Below are positions 18,429 to 27,642 of a DNA stretch of 64,000 nt, one piece after another. The DNA is taken from the NCBI RefSeq assembly GCF_025548535.1, contig NZ_JAJLQW010000004.1, positions 124,001-188,000 on the forward strand, in the 5' to 3' direction. Both the position numbers and the translations under genes were made by a program. How positions within the stretch are numbered: position 1 is the stretch's first letter; each line of letters begins with the position of its first letter. This stretch comes from Undibacterium sp. Jales W-56. Lineage in GTDB: Bacteria; Pseudomonadota; Gammaproteobacteria; Burkholderiales; Burkholderiaceae_D. Under the pieces are notes generated by a model. The model saw only the letters and a program-made list of their open reading frames with translations, was not told the DNA's origin and did no database searches.

Positions 18429-19463
18429 TCATTCGGCAGCTGGCGGCAACAAAGGAACATTCAAATGTGCGCGAACTTTATTCTCAATCTCGCGCGACAA
18501 TTCTGGCCGCTCTTTCAGGTAAGTACGTGCATTATCCTTACCCTGACCTATGCGTTCGCCGTTATAGCTATACCATGCGCCAGCTTTTTCAATAATTTTG
18601 GCATCTGCTGACAAATCAAGAATTTCGCCTTCGCGTGATGTACCTTCACCGTACATGATGTCGAAATGCGCCTCTTTAAATGGCGGTGCGACTTTGTTTT
18701 TCACCACCTTCACTTTGGTTTCATTACCGACCACTTCATCGCCCGATTTGATCGAGCCGGTACGGCGAATATCCAGACGAACTGAGGCGTAGAATTTCAA
18801 TGCGTTACCGCCCGTTGTGGTTTCAGGGCTACCGAACATCACGCCAATTTTCATACGGATCTGGTTAATAAAAATCACCAAAGTGTTGGTACGCTTGATA
18901 CTGCCAGTTAATTTGCGTAAAGCCTGAGACATCAGACGCGCCTGCAAACCTGGGAGCGAGTCGCCCATGTCGCCTTCAATCTCGGCGCGAGGCGTCAATG
19001 CCGCGACCGAATCGATCACCACCAGATCAACGCTGCCGGAACGTACCAAGGCATCCGTGATTTCCAGCGCTTGCTCGCCGGTATCCGGCTGGGAAATCAG
19101 CAAATCAGATAAGTTGACACCCAACTTCTGGGCATAACCGACGTCCAACGCATGCTCAGCATCAATAAAGGCACAAGTACCGCCTAATTTCTGCATTTCG
19201 GCAATGACTTGCAAAGTCAGCGTCGTCTTACCAGAGGATTCCGGACCGTAGATTTCAACGACACGGCCGCGCGGCAAGCCGCCGACGCCCAGAGCCACGT
19301 CCAAACCCAAAGAACCGGTCGATACCACCTGAACTTCTTCTACCACCTCACCATCGGCCATCCGCATAACGGAGCCTTTGCCAAACTGCTTCTCAATCTG
19401 TGCCAGTGCGGCAGCCAATGCTTTGCTTTTGTCAGAGCTGGAATCGGATTTTTTGTCGTCCAT
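18429..19463 (-). CDS. recA: Recombinase RecA
   Basis: DNA strand-exchange ATPase and SOS co-protease. The start [16 protein letters not shown] gives 344 residues, the usual size; an upstream in-frame ATG would add 31 non-homologous residues and sits in the leader. Walker [10 protein letters not shown] lies near residue 67, Walker B VIDSVAAL near 140, loop L2 around [15 protein letters not shown] near 210. A GAAAG ribosome-binding site precedes the chosen start. A LexA box lies about 95 bp upstream. Confidence 0.98.
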   Translation of the reverse strand: MDDKKSDSSSDKSKALAAALAQIEKQFGKGSVMRMADGEVVEEVQVVSTGSLGLDVALGVGGLPRGRVVEIYGPESSGKTTLTLQVIAEMQKLGGTCAFIDAEHALDVGYAQKLGVNLSDLLISQPDTGEQALEITDALVRSGSVDLVVIDSVAALTPRAEIEGDMGDSLPGLQARLMSQALRKLTGSIKRTNTLVIFINQIRMKIGVMFGSPETTTGGNALKFYASVRLDIRRTGSIKSGDEVVGNETKVKVVKNKVAPPFKEAHFDIMYGEGTSREGEILDLSADAKIIEKAGAWYSYNGERIGQGKDNARTYLKERPELSREIENKVRAHLNVPLLPPAAE

Positions 19464-19555
19464 GATTTCTTTCGGGAATGTTACGCCTGGTTGTCGTTTA
19501 CTTAATCTTACTACCTGAGAATCGATAAATTCTCTGTTTTTATTCAGCCTGGCCA

Positions 19556-19575
19556 TACTGTATAAAAAATCAGTG
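19556..19575 (-). promoter_or_regulatory. LexA (SOS) box upstream of recA
   Basis: A CTG-N10-CAG palindrome with AT-rich centre (CTG at 19558-19560, CAG at 19571-19573) flanked by TA matches the proteobacterial LexA operator. On the minus strand it overlaps a TATACA -10-like element with a TTGCAT -35-like element upstream, the expected position for repression of recA. Confidence 0.85.
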
Positions 19576-19628
19576 ATTTATGCAAGCATGTTTTTAATAT
19601 TCTTGATTTCGGTATATGGATCAAGGAG

Positions 19629-19663
19629 TTTGCCGAAATTGTCTGAAAAGAATACACAATAAT
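19629..19663 (+). repeat. 35-bp direct repeat, left copy
   Basis: Begins TTTGCCGAAATTGTCTG and ends immediately before the TGT end of the small element at 19664. It matches the copy at 20877-20911 at 33 of 35 positions in the same orientation. Confidence 0.85.
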
Positions 19664-20876
19664 TGTCGATTTTCGTTTAACTCTGAATTTTTTCCAGCTA
19701 ACTCTGAATTCCCGACACATATAGCGAATTGTCTGTTCGCATACGAAAATTAAAAAGTCCAGATTGGGTATGAAGAAGTGAATATTTATTGAGTTTGCAA
19801 TAAAATCCGTCGATGCTAAATAAGCCTTTAGGGCATTGCGCCCCCATCGGGGCCAGCGCTTACAAATCGTGGCACTTTTCCAAGAAAATACGTAAGCAAT
19901 TCAATCGTCCGGTCGAACTAAAGGGGGGCTGAAAAACTGAATCCCTACTAGAAGGCCTGCGAGAAGACATCGGCTAGTCAAATGGCGGCGGCGCAAGGAG
20001 TAGCGCCCACACATTGAGTATGAGGACGACCTGGCTGACATCAATCAAGGAAGGTCCAGGTATCAGCCCCATCAAAATGACGCACCTTAACCACTTCTTT
20101 CAAACGTGGTTCAAAATTGCTCAAATTCACCCCGTGCCTTGCGCCCAGTTGCCCATCTATGGGTTCCCAGTGCGTCGCACAACCGCAGGTCTTACAACGA
20201 ACCGTCCTCAGGGTCTTGTCGCCCCACACGTAATCGTTTGTATTCTCTGGGTGCCCCTCGATGCTTACCGTGCCGAATGGGTAATAGACCCATTGACCGC
20301 CCAGGCGCCGGCACAACGAGCAGTTGCATTTTGTCGACGTCTCCGGCATTGACGGCAGGGTCAGTCGCACCGCGCCGCAATGGCAAGAACCTTGTAGCGA
20401 AGGCAAGTTCGACGTTTCTTCTGTCATGAAGCGACTCCTTAGTATTGATGAGATTTTCCGTTCAACAATAAATCGGCTTATGAACGTGAAGCCATGAACA
20501 GGGGAGTGAGCGCAATTCCTGCTTGAATACCTATTGACTAGGCACACCGGCTAACGTTCCTTCCTGCTGCTTGAAACTACGATGCAAAGTATGATCTAAA
20601 AACAAACATATTGTCACGCAAAAAAGGGCATTTCAAAAAGCGGCTGGCCAGGTGCTTGCGCCGTAGACAGTGTAAATGAGTAAGGCAAGGCGGCTCTGCA
20701 AGCACGTCGGGCTCTTTTTTAAATAAAGCCTATCCCTGCGAATTCAGACTTTAATGAAAAAAAATCCTAGTGTATTCAAAGTTAAATGAATTTTCAGTTC
20801 AGACTTGAATTAGCACGTGCGCTATAAGTCATTGATTTAACGCGGCGTGCATTTCAGACTTAACTGAAAATCAACA
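19664..20876. mobile_element. Small non-autonomous transposon-like element with TGT/ACA inverted ends
   Basis: A 1,213-bp segment begins TGTCGATTTTCGTTTAACTC and its right end read inward is TGTTGATTTTCAGTTAAGTC, a clear inverted pair. Subterminal copies of a TTAAsTCTGAAT-type motif occur at least twice near the left end and about four times near the right end in mirrored orientation. Terminal TGT/ACA plus arrays of short repeats is the end structure of elements moved by DDE enzymes of the Mu/Tn7/Tn5053/IS21 type. No transposase is inside, only a GFA-domain gene, so it would need a helper. Outside that gene, 19664-20040 and 20428-20876 hold only these repeats and unassignable sequence. Confidence 0.65.
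20041..20427 (-). CDS. GFA (glutathione-dependent formaldehyde-activating) / CENP-V family protein
   Basis: A 128-residue Mss4-like zinc-binding protein. The cysteines appear in the family order: GSCHCGAVR, CNCSLCRRLGG and VRCKTCGCATHWEP. The start at MTEETSNLP is supported by an AAGGAG ribosome-binding site 7 bp upstream; a longer in-frame extension lacks homology and such a signal. GFA proteins have been linked to S-hydroxymethyl-glutathione formation, but most have no proven reaction. It is the only complete gene in the small element and is a typical cargo-type gene. Confidence 0.88.
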   Translation of the reverse strand: MTEETSNLPSLQGSCHCGAVRLTLPSMPETSTKCNCSLCRRLGGQWVYYPFGTVSIEGHPENTNDYVWGDKTLRTVRCKTCGCATHWEPIDGQLGARHGVNLSNFEPRLKEVVKVRHFDGADTWTFLD

Positions 20877-20911
20877 TTTGCCGAAATTGTCTGAAAAAAA
20901 TACACACTAAT
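20877..20911 (+). repeat. 35-bp direct repeat, right copy
   Basis: Begins directly after the ACA end of the element and matches the left copy at 33 of 35 positions. The core GAAATTGTCTG also has a partial third copy inside the left end near 19724-19742. From here to 21141 there is only the leader of the response-regulator gene, with no gene I can support. Confidence 0.85.
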
Positions 20912-21141
20912 CCGGCAATGCGATGCAATGTCCCACATAGTTAGCCTGAGCTTGTGACAAAAACCCATAAACCACATAGACTTAACTCCAGAGACAAACC
21001 ATCGGATAACGACAAAACCAATTTTCCGGCGCATAGCTGTCTTGCAAAGCCATTGTAGCTGCGGCCAGATTGCAAACGGCTCTTTGCTCTGCATTGTCAA
21101 AATTGAGATTTTCATCGTGTCCCTCATAAGAAAATTCCACC

Positions 21142-21876
21142 ATGCGTATATTGCTCGCTGAAGATGATAGTGTTCTCGCCGACGGCCTGACGCGCTCGCT
21201 GAGACAGTCTGGCTATGCCACCGATTGCGTGGCGAACGGCCAGGAAGCGGATTCCGCTTTATCCACTCAAGATTTCGATTTACTGATCCTGGATTTAGGT
21301 TTGCCCAAACTCAGCGGACTCGAAGTCTTGCGCCGCTTACGCGCGCGCAACTCCCATTTACCGGTGCTGATATTGACGGCCGCTGACTCGGTAGAGCAGC
21401 GCGTCAAAGGTCTCGATCTTGGTGCCGACGATTACATGGCAAAACCGTTTGCCTTATCCGAATTGGAGGCGCGGGTGCGCGCCTTGACCAGGCGTGGCGC
21501 CGGTGGCGGGCCAACGGTCATCAAACATGGTCCGCTGACGTATGATCAGGTCGGGCGTATCGCGTATATCCATGAACAGATGCTCGATCTCTCGGCACGG
21601 GAATTAGGTTTACTCGAAGTTCTCCTGCAAAGAACCGGACGGCTGGTCTCAAAAGAACAATTGGTCGATCATTTGTGCGAATGGGGTGAAGAAGTCAGTA
21701 ACAATGCGATCGAAGTCTATGTTCATCGCCTGCGCAAAAAAATCGAAGTCGATGGAGTCAGGATCGCCACCGTCCGGGGCTTAGGTTATTGCCTGGAAAA
21801 ATTCTTCGTGGCACCCGCTGCCCCTGCCGACCCAAGCAATACAACCAACATCGTGACGCCTACCGATACACCATGA
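21142..21876 (+). CDS. OmpR-family response regulator
   Basis: A 244-residue two-component regulator. The receiver domain (1-120) shows acidic pair EDD at 7-9, phospho-acceptor Asp in LLILDLGLPK near 51, and MAKPF Lys near 101. The C-terminal winged helix (about 128-222) ends RTATVRGLGYCLEK-like (VRIATVRGLGYC). An extra Pro/Thr-rich tail follows. The stop overlaps the kinase start by 4 bp (ATGA). Downstream symporter genes are the likely regulon. Confidence 0.94.
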   Translation: MRILLAEDDSVLADGLTRSLRQSGYATDCVANGQEADSALSTQDFDLLILDLGLPKLSGLEVLRRLRARNSHLPVLILTAADSVEQRVKGLDLGADDYMAKPFALSELEARVRALTRRGAGGGPTVIKHGPLTYDQVGRIAYIHEQMLDLSARELGLLEVLLQRTGRLVSKEQLVDHLCEWGEEVSNNAIEVYVHRLRKKIEVDGVRIATVRGLGYCLEKFFVAPAAPADPSNTTNIVTPTDTP

Positions 21877-23420
21877 CTGACGACCACGGCGCCGATATGG
21901 CAATTCATTCGCAAGCGCCGGACCATCCTGTGCACAGCCAGCAGCCGGAAAAAATCCAGCGATCCTTGTTCGGTGAAATCCTGGACTGGATGCTGGCCCC
22001 GCTGCTGCTGCTGTGGCCTATGAGTATCGCGATCACTTACCTGGTCGCTAAATCGATCGCCAACCAGCCATTCGACCGCGCGCTTGAAGACCATGTCCTG
22101 GTACTGTCGCAACAAATAAAACAAGTCGATGGAAAAATCGTCACGCAAATGACGAATCCTGCACGGGATATCTTGCGCGCCGATGATCTCGATAGCATTT
22201 ATTTTCAAGTCAAAACTGATCGCGGCGATTTGATTGATGGCGATAAAGATTTACCCAATCCGCCGGATGAAGAAAAGCCTGCCACAGGAACCGTACAGGT
22301 ACGTAACGAAACCCTGCGCGGCATTGATATACGGATCGCTTACAGCTATATCAACCTGAATAAAATTACGGGCAGCTCAGGCACCCAAAATACAGAAAAA
22401 TATGCGCCGAACCTGGTGCTGATCCAGGTTGCGGAGACCTTGGAAAAACGCAATATACTGGCGAATGAAATCATCAAGGGTGTGATTCTCCCGCAATTTA
22501 TTATTCTGCCGATTGCGCTGGCGCTGGTCTGGTTCGCTTTGAGCCGCGGACTTTCGCCTCTGGCAGAATTACAGCACAGAATACGCGCGCGCCGTCCCGA
22601 TGATTTAAGCCCGATTGATTCGCGCCAGGTGCCTGAGGAGATCACGCCTTTAGTGCGTTCACTGAATGAAATGCTGGAACGTCTGGCGCAAACCATCGAT
22701 ATCCAAAAACGCTTTATCGCCGATGCCGCGCACCAGATGAAAACGCCGTTGGCGGGTATGCGTATGCAATCCGAATTGGCATTGCGACAAACCGATCAGG
22801 AAGAAATTCATCGCTCGCTATTGCAACTTGCAAAAAGCTCAGAGGCGGCTACCCGCTTAGTCAATCAATTGCTGACGCTCGCCCGGGCAGAAAATCAAAC
22901 GCCTGCGACCCGACCTTTAGAACCAGTTGAATTGAGCGAGCTGGTGCGCAGCACCGTACACGATTGGATACCGACCTCGTTCTCTTGCAAAATCGATCTG
23001 GGATTGGAGCAGCCTGATTTTCCGGTAATGATTTTTGGCAATCCGCTGATGCTCAGGGAATTGCTGAGCAACCTGATTGATAACGCGATCCGTTATACGC
23101 CGAAAGGCATGAGCGTGACGGTCAGGATACGCGTCAGCGAAGAGCAGGCGCTGGCAATCTTGGAGGTCGAAGATAACGGGCCGGGGATCCCGGTCGCCGA
23201 GCACGATCACGTGTTTGAACGCTTCTACCGCATCCTCGGCAGCAATGTGCAAGGCAGCGGTTTAGGCCTGTCTATCGTGCGCGAGATTGCCCAGCAACAT
23301 AATGCGCCTATCGAGATCATGTACAACCCGCGCAATCAGGATGCCAAATATCCGGGATGCCTGTTCCGCGTCTCGTTTCAGATGAACCCGCATGCCAGCT
23401 TGCCTGGCGACTTGTCCTGA
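21873..23420 (+). CDS. Sensor histidine kinase
   Basis: Membrane sensor partner of the preceding regulator. The start MTDDHGADMAIHS overlaps the regulator stop and gives 515 residues. Two transmembrane segments (about 35-60 and 195-220) enclose a periplasmic region of the TctE/QseC 2CSK_N type. A HAMP-like linker follows, then the H-box DAAHQMKTPLAG near 285, and N-, G1- and G2-boxes (LSNLIDNAIRYTP, VEDNGPGIP, GSGLGLSIV). All catalytic elements are present. Confidence 0.93.
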   Translation: MTDDHGADMAIHSQAPDHPVHSQQPEKIQRSLFGEILDWMLAPLLLLWPMSIAITYLVAKSIANQPFDRALEDHVLVLSQQIKQVDGKIVTQMTNPARDILRADDLDSIYFQVKTDRGDLIDGDKDLPNPPDEEKPATGTVQVRNETLRGIDIRIAYSYINLNKITGSSGTQNTEKYAPNLVLIQVAETLEKRNILANEIIKGVILPQFIILPIALALVWFALSRGLSPLAELQHRIRARRPDDLSPIDSRQVPEEITPLVRSLNEMLERLAQTIDIQKRFIADAAHQMKTPLAGMRMQSELALRQTDQEEIHRSLLQLAKSSEAATRLVNQLLTLARAENQTPATRPLEPVELSELVRSTVHDWIPTSFSCKIDLGLEQPDFPVMIFGNPLMLRELLSNLIDNAIRYTPKGMSVTVRIRVSEEQALAILEVEDNGPGIPVAEHDHVFERFYRILGSNVQGSGLGLSIVREIAQQHNAPIEIMYNPRNQDAKYPGCLFRVSFQMNPHASLPGDLS

Positions 23421-23443
23421 CAGCCTTGTAAAGAACATCCGCT

Positions 23444-23764
23444 ATGGAAGCAAGTACAGCAGCCCCATCCAGCACCAGCGTCTATTGGCGACACACCCGT
23501 CAATTGACGGTGATCTTGTTGGCAAGCTGGTTGCTGCTGACGTTTGGCGTGTTATTTTTCGCGCGTGAGCTGGCGCTGTATACCTTCTTTGGCTGGCCGT
23601 TTTCATTTTATATGGCGGCACAAGGCCTGACTCTATTTTATGTTTTGCTGTTAGCGGTGCTATCGTTTGTCATGCGCAGAATTGAACAAGCACATCAAAC
23701 TCATCTGGCCAATCAAGCTGAGCATGCCGTCGATAGTTCGACCCCGATTAAGGATGGTGTCTAA
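23444..23764 (+). CDS. DUF4212 small membrane subunit of sodium:solute symporter
   Basis: A 106-residue protein with two transmembrane helices and the family sequences YWRHTRQLTVILLASWLL and FFGWPFSFYMAAQG. DUF4212 proteins are encoded directly before VC_2705-type sodium:solute symporters and probably form a complex with them. Here the stop TAA shares its last base with the ATG of the symporter, so translation is coupled. Confidence 0.92.
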   Translation: MEASTAAPSSTSVYWRHTRQLTVILLASWLLLTFGVLFFARELALYTFFGWPFSFYMAAQGLTLFYVLLLAVLSFVMRRIEQAHQTHLANQAEHAVDSSTPIKDGV

Positions 23765-25800
23765 TGGTGCAACGTCGTTTTACCAAACGCCTGACGATCT
23801 ATTACGCATGGTACACGCTGCTGTTCATCGTATTTTTGATCAGTCTGGCAGTGCTGGAAAAAGAAGGTGTGCCGCGGGCATGGATAGGTTATCTGTTCAT
23901 GTTCTCCACCATCGTGATTTATGCCGGCATCGGCGTATTGAGCCGCACTTCGGACATCTCCGAATACTATGTCGCGGGACGCCGCGTCCCGGCCATTTTC
24001 AATGGCATGGCGACGGCGGCTGACTGGATGTCGGCGGCGAGTTTTTTAAGCCTGGCGGGCGGGCTGTATCTGCAAGGATTTGATGGTCTCGCTTACATCA
24101 TAGGCTGGACCGGCGGCTTTTGTCTGGTCGCGCTGCTGATCGCACCTTACATACGCAAATTCGGTCAATACAGTATTGCCGATTTTTTAGGCACACGATT
24201 CGCCGGTGCGCAAGGTAGCAATACTGTCAGGGTACTGGCTGTGATTGCCACTATTTTTATTTCGTTTACCTATGTCGTCGCACAGATATACGGCGTCGGC
24301 CTGATTACTTCGCGGTTTACCGGAGTCGATTTTTCGGTCGGGATCTTTTTAGGACTGGCGAGCATTTTGGTCTGCTCATTTTTAGGCGGCATGCGCGCAG
24401 TCACCTGGACCCAGATCGCCCAATACATCATCATCATCATCGCCTACATGATTCCTGTCACCTGGCTATCGGTCAAGCACACCCAAACGCCGATCCCGCA
24501 AATTGCCTATGGTTCTAAATTATCCGAATTAAGCAGCAAGGAAAAACTGTTCGCCGCCGACCCTAAAGAACAGGAAGTGCGGGCGATTTTTAAGGAACGT
24601 GCCGACGCGTTTCAGCTCAGAATCGAGCAACTGCCCAACTCATGGGAACAGGGTCGCTATGAATTGCAGCATCAACTCGACGAGCTGAAGTCCGGCAATG
24701 CCTCGCTGATCGAGATCAAAGCGGCAGGCCGCGTTTTGGCGAATTATCCGAAGACGCCGCAAGACGCGCAGCAGCGCTGGGCCGAGGCCAAAAATAATAA
24801 TCTGGCGCGTGCCGAACCCGGTATTACCAACTACATGCCGTATGCAGCAAAAGACCCGAACGAGTCAGACATCAAACGCAATAATTTTCTGGCGCTGGTG
24901 TTCTGTCTGATGATGGGTACGGCTGCCCTACCCCATGTATTGATACGCTACTACACCACGCCATCGGTGCGCGAAAGCCGGGAGTCGGTATTCTGGTCCT
25001 TGTTTTTTATCATGCTGCTGTACATCACGATTCCCGCACTGGCGATCCTGGTGAAATACGATATCTACACATCGCTGGTCGGCATGGAATTTTCCAAACT
25101 GCCATCGTGGGTTACCTATTGGGCCAGCATCGACAAGATTAATCCGCTGGTCAACATCACGGATATCAATCACGATGGCATCGTCCAGTTAGCCGAGATT
25201 GCGATTGATGGCGACATCGTGGTGCTGGCGACGCCCGAAATCGCCGGTCTGCCGTATGTGATTTCCGGCCTGGTTGCCGCCGGTGGCCTGGCCGCGGCTT
25301 TATCGACGGCGGATGGATTGCTGCTGACGATTTCCAATTCCTTATCGCACGATATCTATTACAAAATTGTCGATCCTAGCGCTTCGACGCAAAAGCGGGT
25401 GACGATTTCAAAACTCCTGTTGCTGGTAGTCGCCCTGGTGGCCGCATATGTCGCCTCGCTCAAGCCGGCCGATATTCTATCGCTGGTCGGTGCAGCCTTC
25501 TCCTTGGCCGCCTCTGCGCTGTTCCCTGCACTGGTATTGGGCATATTCTGGAAGCGTGCCAATTATCAAGGGGCGATCGCCGGCATCGTTGCCGGCTTTG
25601 TCGTCTGCGTGTTTTATATGCTCAATACGCATCCCTTATTCGGTGGCAGCGCAGGCAATCAGTGGTGGCATATTGCCCCCATTTCTGCCGGGGTATTCGG
25701 GGTGCCGGCAGGTCTGATCAGTATCGCGATTGTCAGCTTGATGACACCGAAACCTGACCGGCATACCTTGGAGTTGATTGATTTTATTCGCGCGCCTTAG
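23764..25800 (+). CDS. Sodium:solute symporter, VC_2705 (ActP-related) subfamily
   Basis: A 678-residue SSS-family transporter, probably for acetate or another small monocarboxylate. N-terminal SEYYVAGRRVPAIFNGMATAADWMSAASF is family typical and about 13 hydrophobic helices are visible. A long soluble insert of some 120 residues follows helix 6. A second insert carries a perfect EF-hand loop, D467-x-N469-x-D471-G-I-x-Q-x-x-E478. The stop codon TAG is also the first triplet of the MITE that follows, so the C-terminal residues may have been altered by that insertion. Confidence 0.92.
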   Translation: MVQRRFTKRLTIYYAWYTLLFIVFLISLAVLEKEGVPRAWIGYLFMFSTIVIYAGIGVLSRTSDISEYYVAGRRVPAIFNGMATAADWMSAASFLSLAGGLYLQGFDGLAYIIGWTGGFCLVALLIAPYIRKFGQYSIADFLGTRFAGAQGSNTVRVLAVIATIFISFTYVVAQIYGVGLITSRFTGVDFSVGIFLGLASILVCSFLGGMRAVTWTQIAQYIIIIIAYMIPVTWLSVKHTQTPIPQIAYGSKLSELSSKEKLFAADPKEQEVRAIFKERADAFQLRIEQLPNSWEQGRYELQHQLDELKSGNASLIEIKAAGRVLANYPKTPQDAQQRWAEAKNNNLARAEPGITNYMPYAAKDPNESDIKRNNFLALVFCLMMGTAALPHVLIRYYTTPSVRESRESVFWSLFFIMLLYITIPALAILVKYDIYTSLVGMEFSKLPSWVTYWASIDKINPLVNITDINHDGIVQLAEIAIDGDIVVLATPEIAGLPYVISGLVAAGGLAAALSTADGLLLTISNSLSHDIYYKIVDPSASTQKRVTISKLLLLVVALVAAYVASLKPADILSLVGAAFSLAASALFPALVLGIFWKRANYQGAIAGIVAGFVVCVFYMLNTHPLFGGSAGNQWWHIAPISAGVFGVPAGLISIAIVSLMTPKPDRHTLELIDFIRAP

Positions 25801-26064
25801 GGCCTGTTAACATGTAAATCGGGAGTGCGAATGAGTCTAAACGGGTACAGGGCTAGGCGCAAAACGCGCCGTAGTGCGGGCACTATAAGCGATTTGCAAC
25901 AACGCCATGACCCGTTTAGGCCATTCCCAGAGGGTTCACGCCCAAACGCACGATGGACTGCGTTGCCCCTCTTGCTGAGGCACCAGCCTCAGCGGCGATG
26001 CGCGCCTTGCCATCCTGCGTTTGGGCGTGAACGCATCTTCCGATTTACATGTTAACAGGCCCTA
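25798..26064. mobile_element. 267-bp MITE-like element with 25-bp perfect terminal inverted repeats
   Basis: Perfect inverted repeats at 25798-25822 and 26040-26064 (starting TAGGGCCTGTTAACATG) bound a non-coding core. The core holds a 9-bp inverted pair (25838-25846 with 25910-25918), a 17-bp perfect inverted pair (25934-25950 with 26016-26032) and inside it an 8-bp hairpin (25974-25981 with 25986-25993). It has no ORF of note. The outer TA could be part of the repeat or a 2-bp target duplication. It separates the symporter from the ATP-grasp gene, so it may act as a strong RNA hairpin or terminator. Confidence 0.85.
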
Positions 26065-26146
26065 GAGAATATAAGCTATAAGCGATCTTTGAAAATGCTG
26101 GCATGCTTCTTGATAGTACCTACTTAAACAACAGCGAATTCACATC

Positions 26147-27571
26147 ATGGCAAAATTTTTCAATGAAATGACGGCTGAGGGCAGCGATGCAGCAGGTAAC
26201 GTCCGCGAACACTATCGTGAATTCAGCGCCTGGTTAAAGCAGCAATCGCCAGAAACTCTACAGCGCAAGCGCGCCGAAGCGGATCTGACTTTTCGCCGCG
26301 TCGGCATTACCTTTGCGGTGTATGGCGATGATGCGGGAACGGAGCGCCTGATCCCTTTTGACATCATTCCCCGCATCATCCCGGCGGCGGAATGGACCCA
26401 GTTGCAGAGCGGGCTGGTACAGCGCGTCAAAGCGCTGAACATGTTTATCCATGATATTTACCATGATCAAAATATCATCAAAGCCGGCATCATTCCCGCC
26501 GAACAGATTTATAAAAACGCCCAATACCGGCCTGAGATGCAAGGTATCTCCGTCGCTTCAGACATCTATGCGCACATTGCCGGCGTCGATATCGTGCGGG
26601 CCGGTGCCGGCGAATTTTATGTGTTAGAAGACAATCTGCGCGTGCCTTCCGGCGTCTCCTACATGCTGGAAGACCGCAAGATGATGATGCGATTGTTCCC
26701 GGAATTATTTGCGCGCAATAAGATCGCACCGGTCGATCACTATCCCGACATGCTATTAGACAATTTGCGTTCGGTCGCGCCGATGGGCGTCAACGATCCG
26801 ACCATCGTCGTGATGACGCCAGGGATGTATAACTCGGCGTATTTCGAACATGCTTTTCTGGCCCAGCAAATGGGGGTGGAGCTGGTTGAAGGCAAGGACT
26901 TGTTCGTCAATGACAATGCGGTATATATGCGCACCACCCGCGGTCCCAAGCGGGTCGATGTCATTTATCGCCGGATTGATGACGACTTCATGGATCCGCT
27001 CGCCTTCCGCCCCGACTCTTCGTTGGGTGTACCTGGTTTGTTGTCGGTGTATCGCGCTGGCCGGGTTACATTGGCGAACGCCATCGGTACCGGCGTGGCC
27101 GATGATAAATCGATCTATCCTTTCGTGCCGGACATGATCAAGTTCTATCTGACCGAACAACCGATCCTGAACAATGTCCCGACCTATCAATGCCGCAAAC
27201 CCGAAGACCTGGCCTACACGCTTGCGCATTTGCCTGAACTGGTCGTCAAAGAAGTCCACGGCGCGGGCGGCTATGGCATGCTGGTGGGACCGGCATCGAG
27301 CCAAGCGCAGATCGAGGATTTCCGGCAAAGGCTGATCGCCAAGCCGGACGGCTATATCGCACAGCCAACGCTGGCCTTGTCCGCCTGCCCGACTTATGTG
27401 GAAAACGGCATTGCGCCGCGCCACATCGATTTGCGGCCGTTTGTCCTGTCCGGCAAGAGCATCGCTATGGTACCGGGCGGATTAACCCGTGTGGCCTTGC
27501 AGGAAGGTTCGCTGGTGGTGAATTCATCGCAAGGCGGCGGCACTAAAGACACCTGGATACTTGAAAGATAA
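26147..27571 (+). CDS. Circularly permuted ATP-grasp type 2 protein
   Basis: A 474-residue member of the circularly permuted ATP-grasp family (formerly DUF404/DUF407). Typical segments are RRVGITFAVYGD, IIPAAEWTQLQSGLVQR, FYVLEDNLRVPSGVSY and VKEVHGAGGYGMLVGP. Such proteins are predicted peptide or amide-bond ligases. It is the first gene of a four-gene set with alpha-E, transglutaminase-like and Anbu protease genes, a combination predicted by comparative genomics to make and process a peptide or protein modification. Substrate unknown. Confidence 0.9.
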   Translation: MAKFFNEMTAEGSDAAGNVREHYREFSAWLKQQSPETLQRKRAEADLTFRRVGITFAVYGDDAGTERLIPFDIIPRIIPAAEWTQLQSGLVQRVKALNMFIHDIYHDQNIIKAGIIPAEQIYKNAQYRPEMQGISVASDIYAHIAGVDIVRAGAGEFYVLEDNLRVPSGVSYMLEDRKMMMRLFPELFARNKIAPVDHYPDMLLDNLRSVAPMGVNDPTIVVMTPGMYNSAYFEHAFLAQQMGVELVEGKDLFVNDNAVYMRTTRGPKRVDVIYRRIDDDFMDPLAFRPDSSLGVPGLLSVYRAGRVTLANAIGTGVADDKSIYPFVPDMIKFYLTEQPILNNVPTYQCRKPEDLAYTLAHLPELVVKEVHGAGGYGMLVGPASSQAQIEDFRQRLIAKPDGYIAQPTLALSACPTYVENGIAPRHIDLRPFVLSGKSIAMVPGGLTRVALQEGSLVVNSSQGGGTKDTWILER

Positions 27572-27642
27572 CGGCTGGCGGGCTTATCGCTACATCCCGT
27601 CATTGTCGAAGTTAACACCCATATTGTGCAGGAGAAGAACTC

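Noticed and set aside
19813..19932. 39-codon plus-strand ORF inside the small element
   Set aside because: Ends quickly, no ribosome-binding site; could be a remnant of a transposase but no motif is recognisable.
20549..20555. GGCTAAC (GTTAGCC on the minus strand) near the GFA gene, suggesting an integron attC core
   Set aside because: No paired R''/L''/L' boxes or stem of an attC site are found, and the TGT/ACA inverted ends explain the boundaries better.
20837..21127. 96-codon minus-strand frame upstream of the response regulator
   Set aside because: It spans the repeat/element boundary, ends in the 35-bp repeat zone and has no family resemblance.
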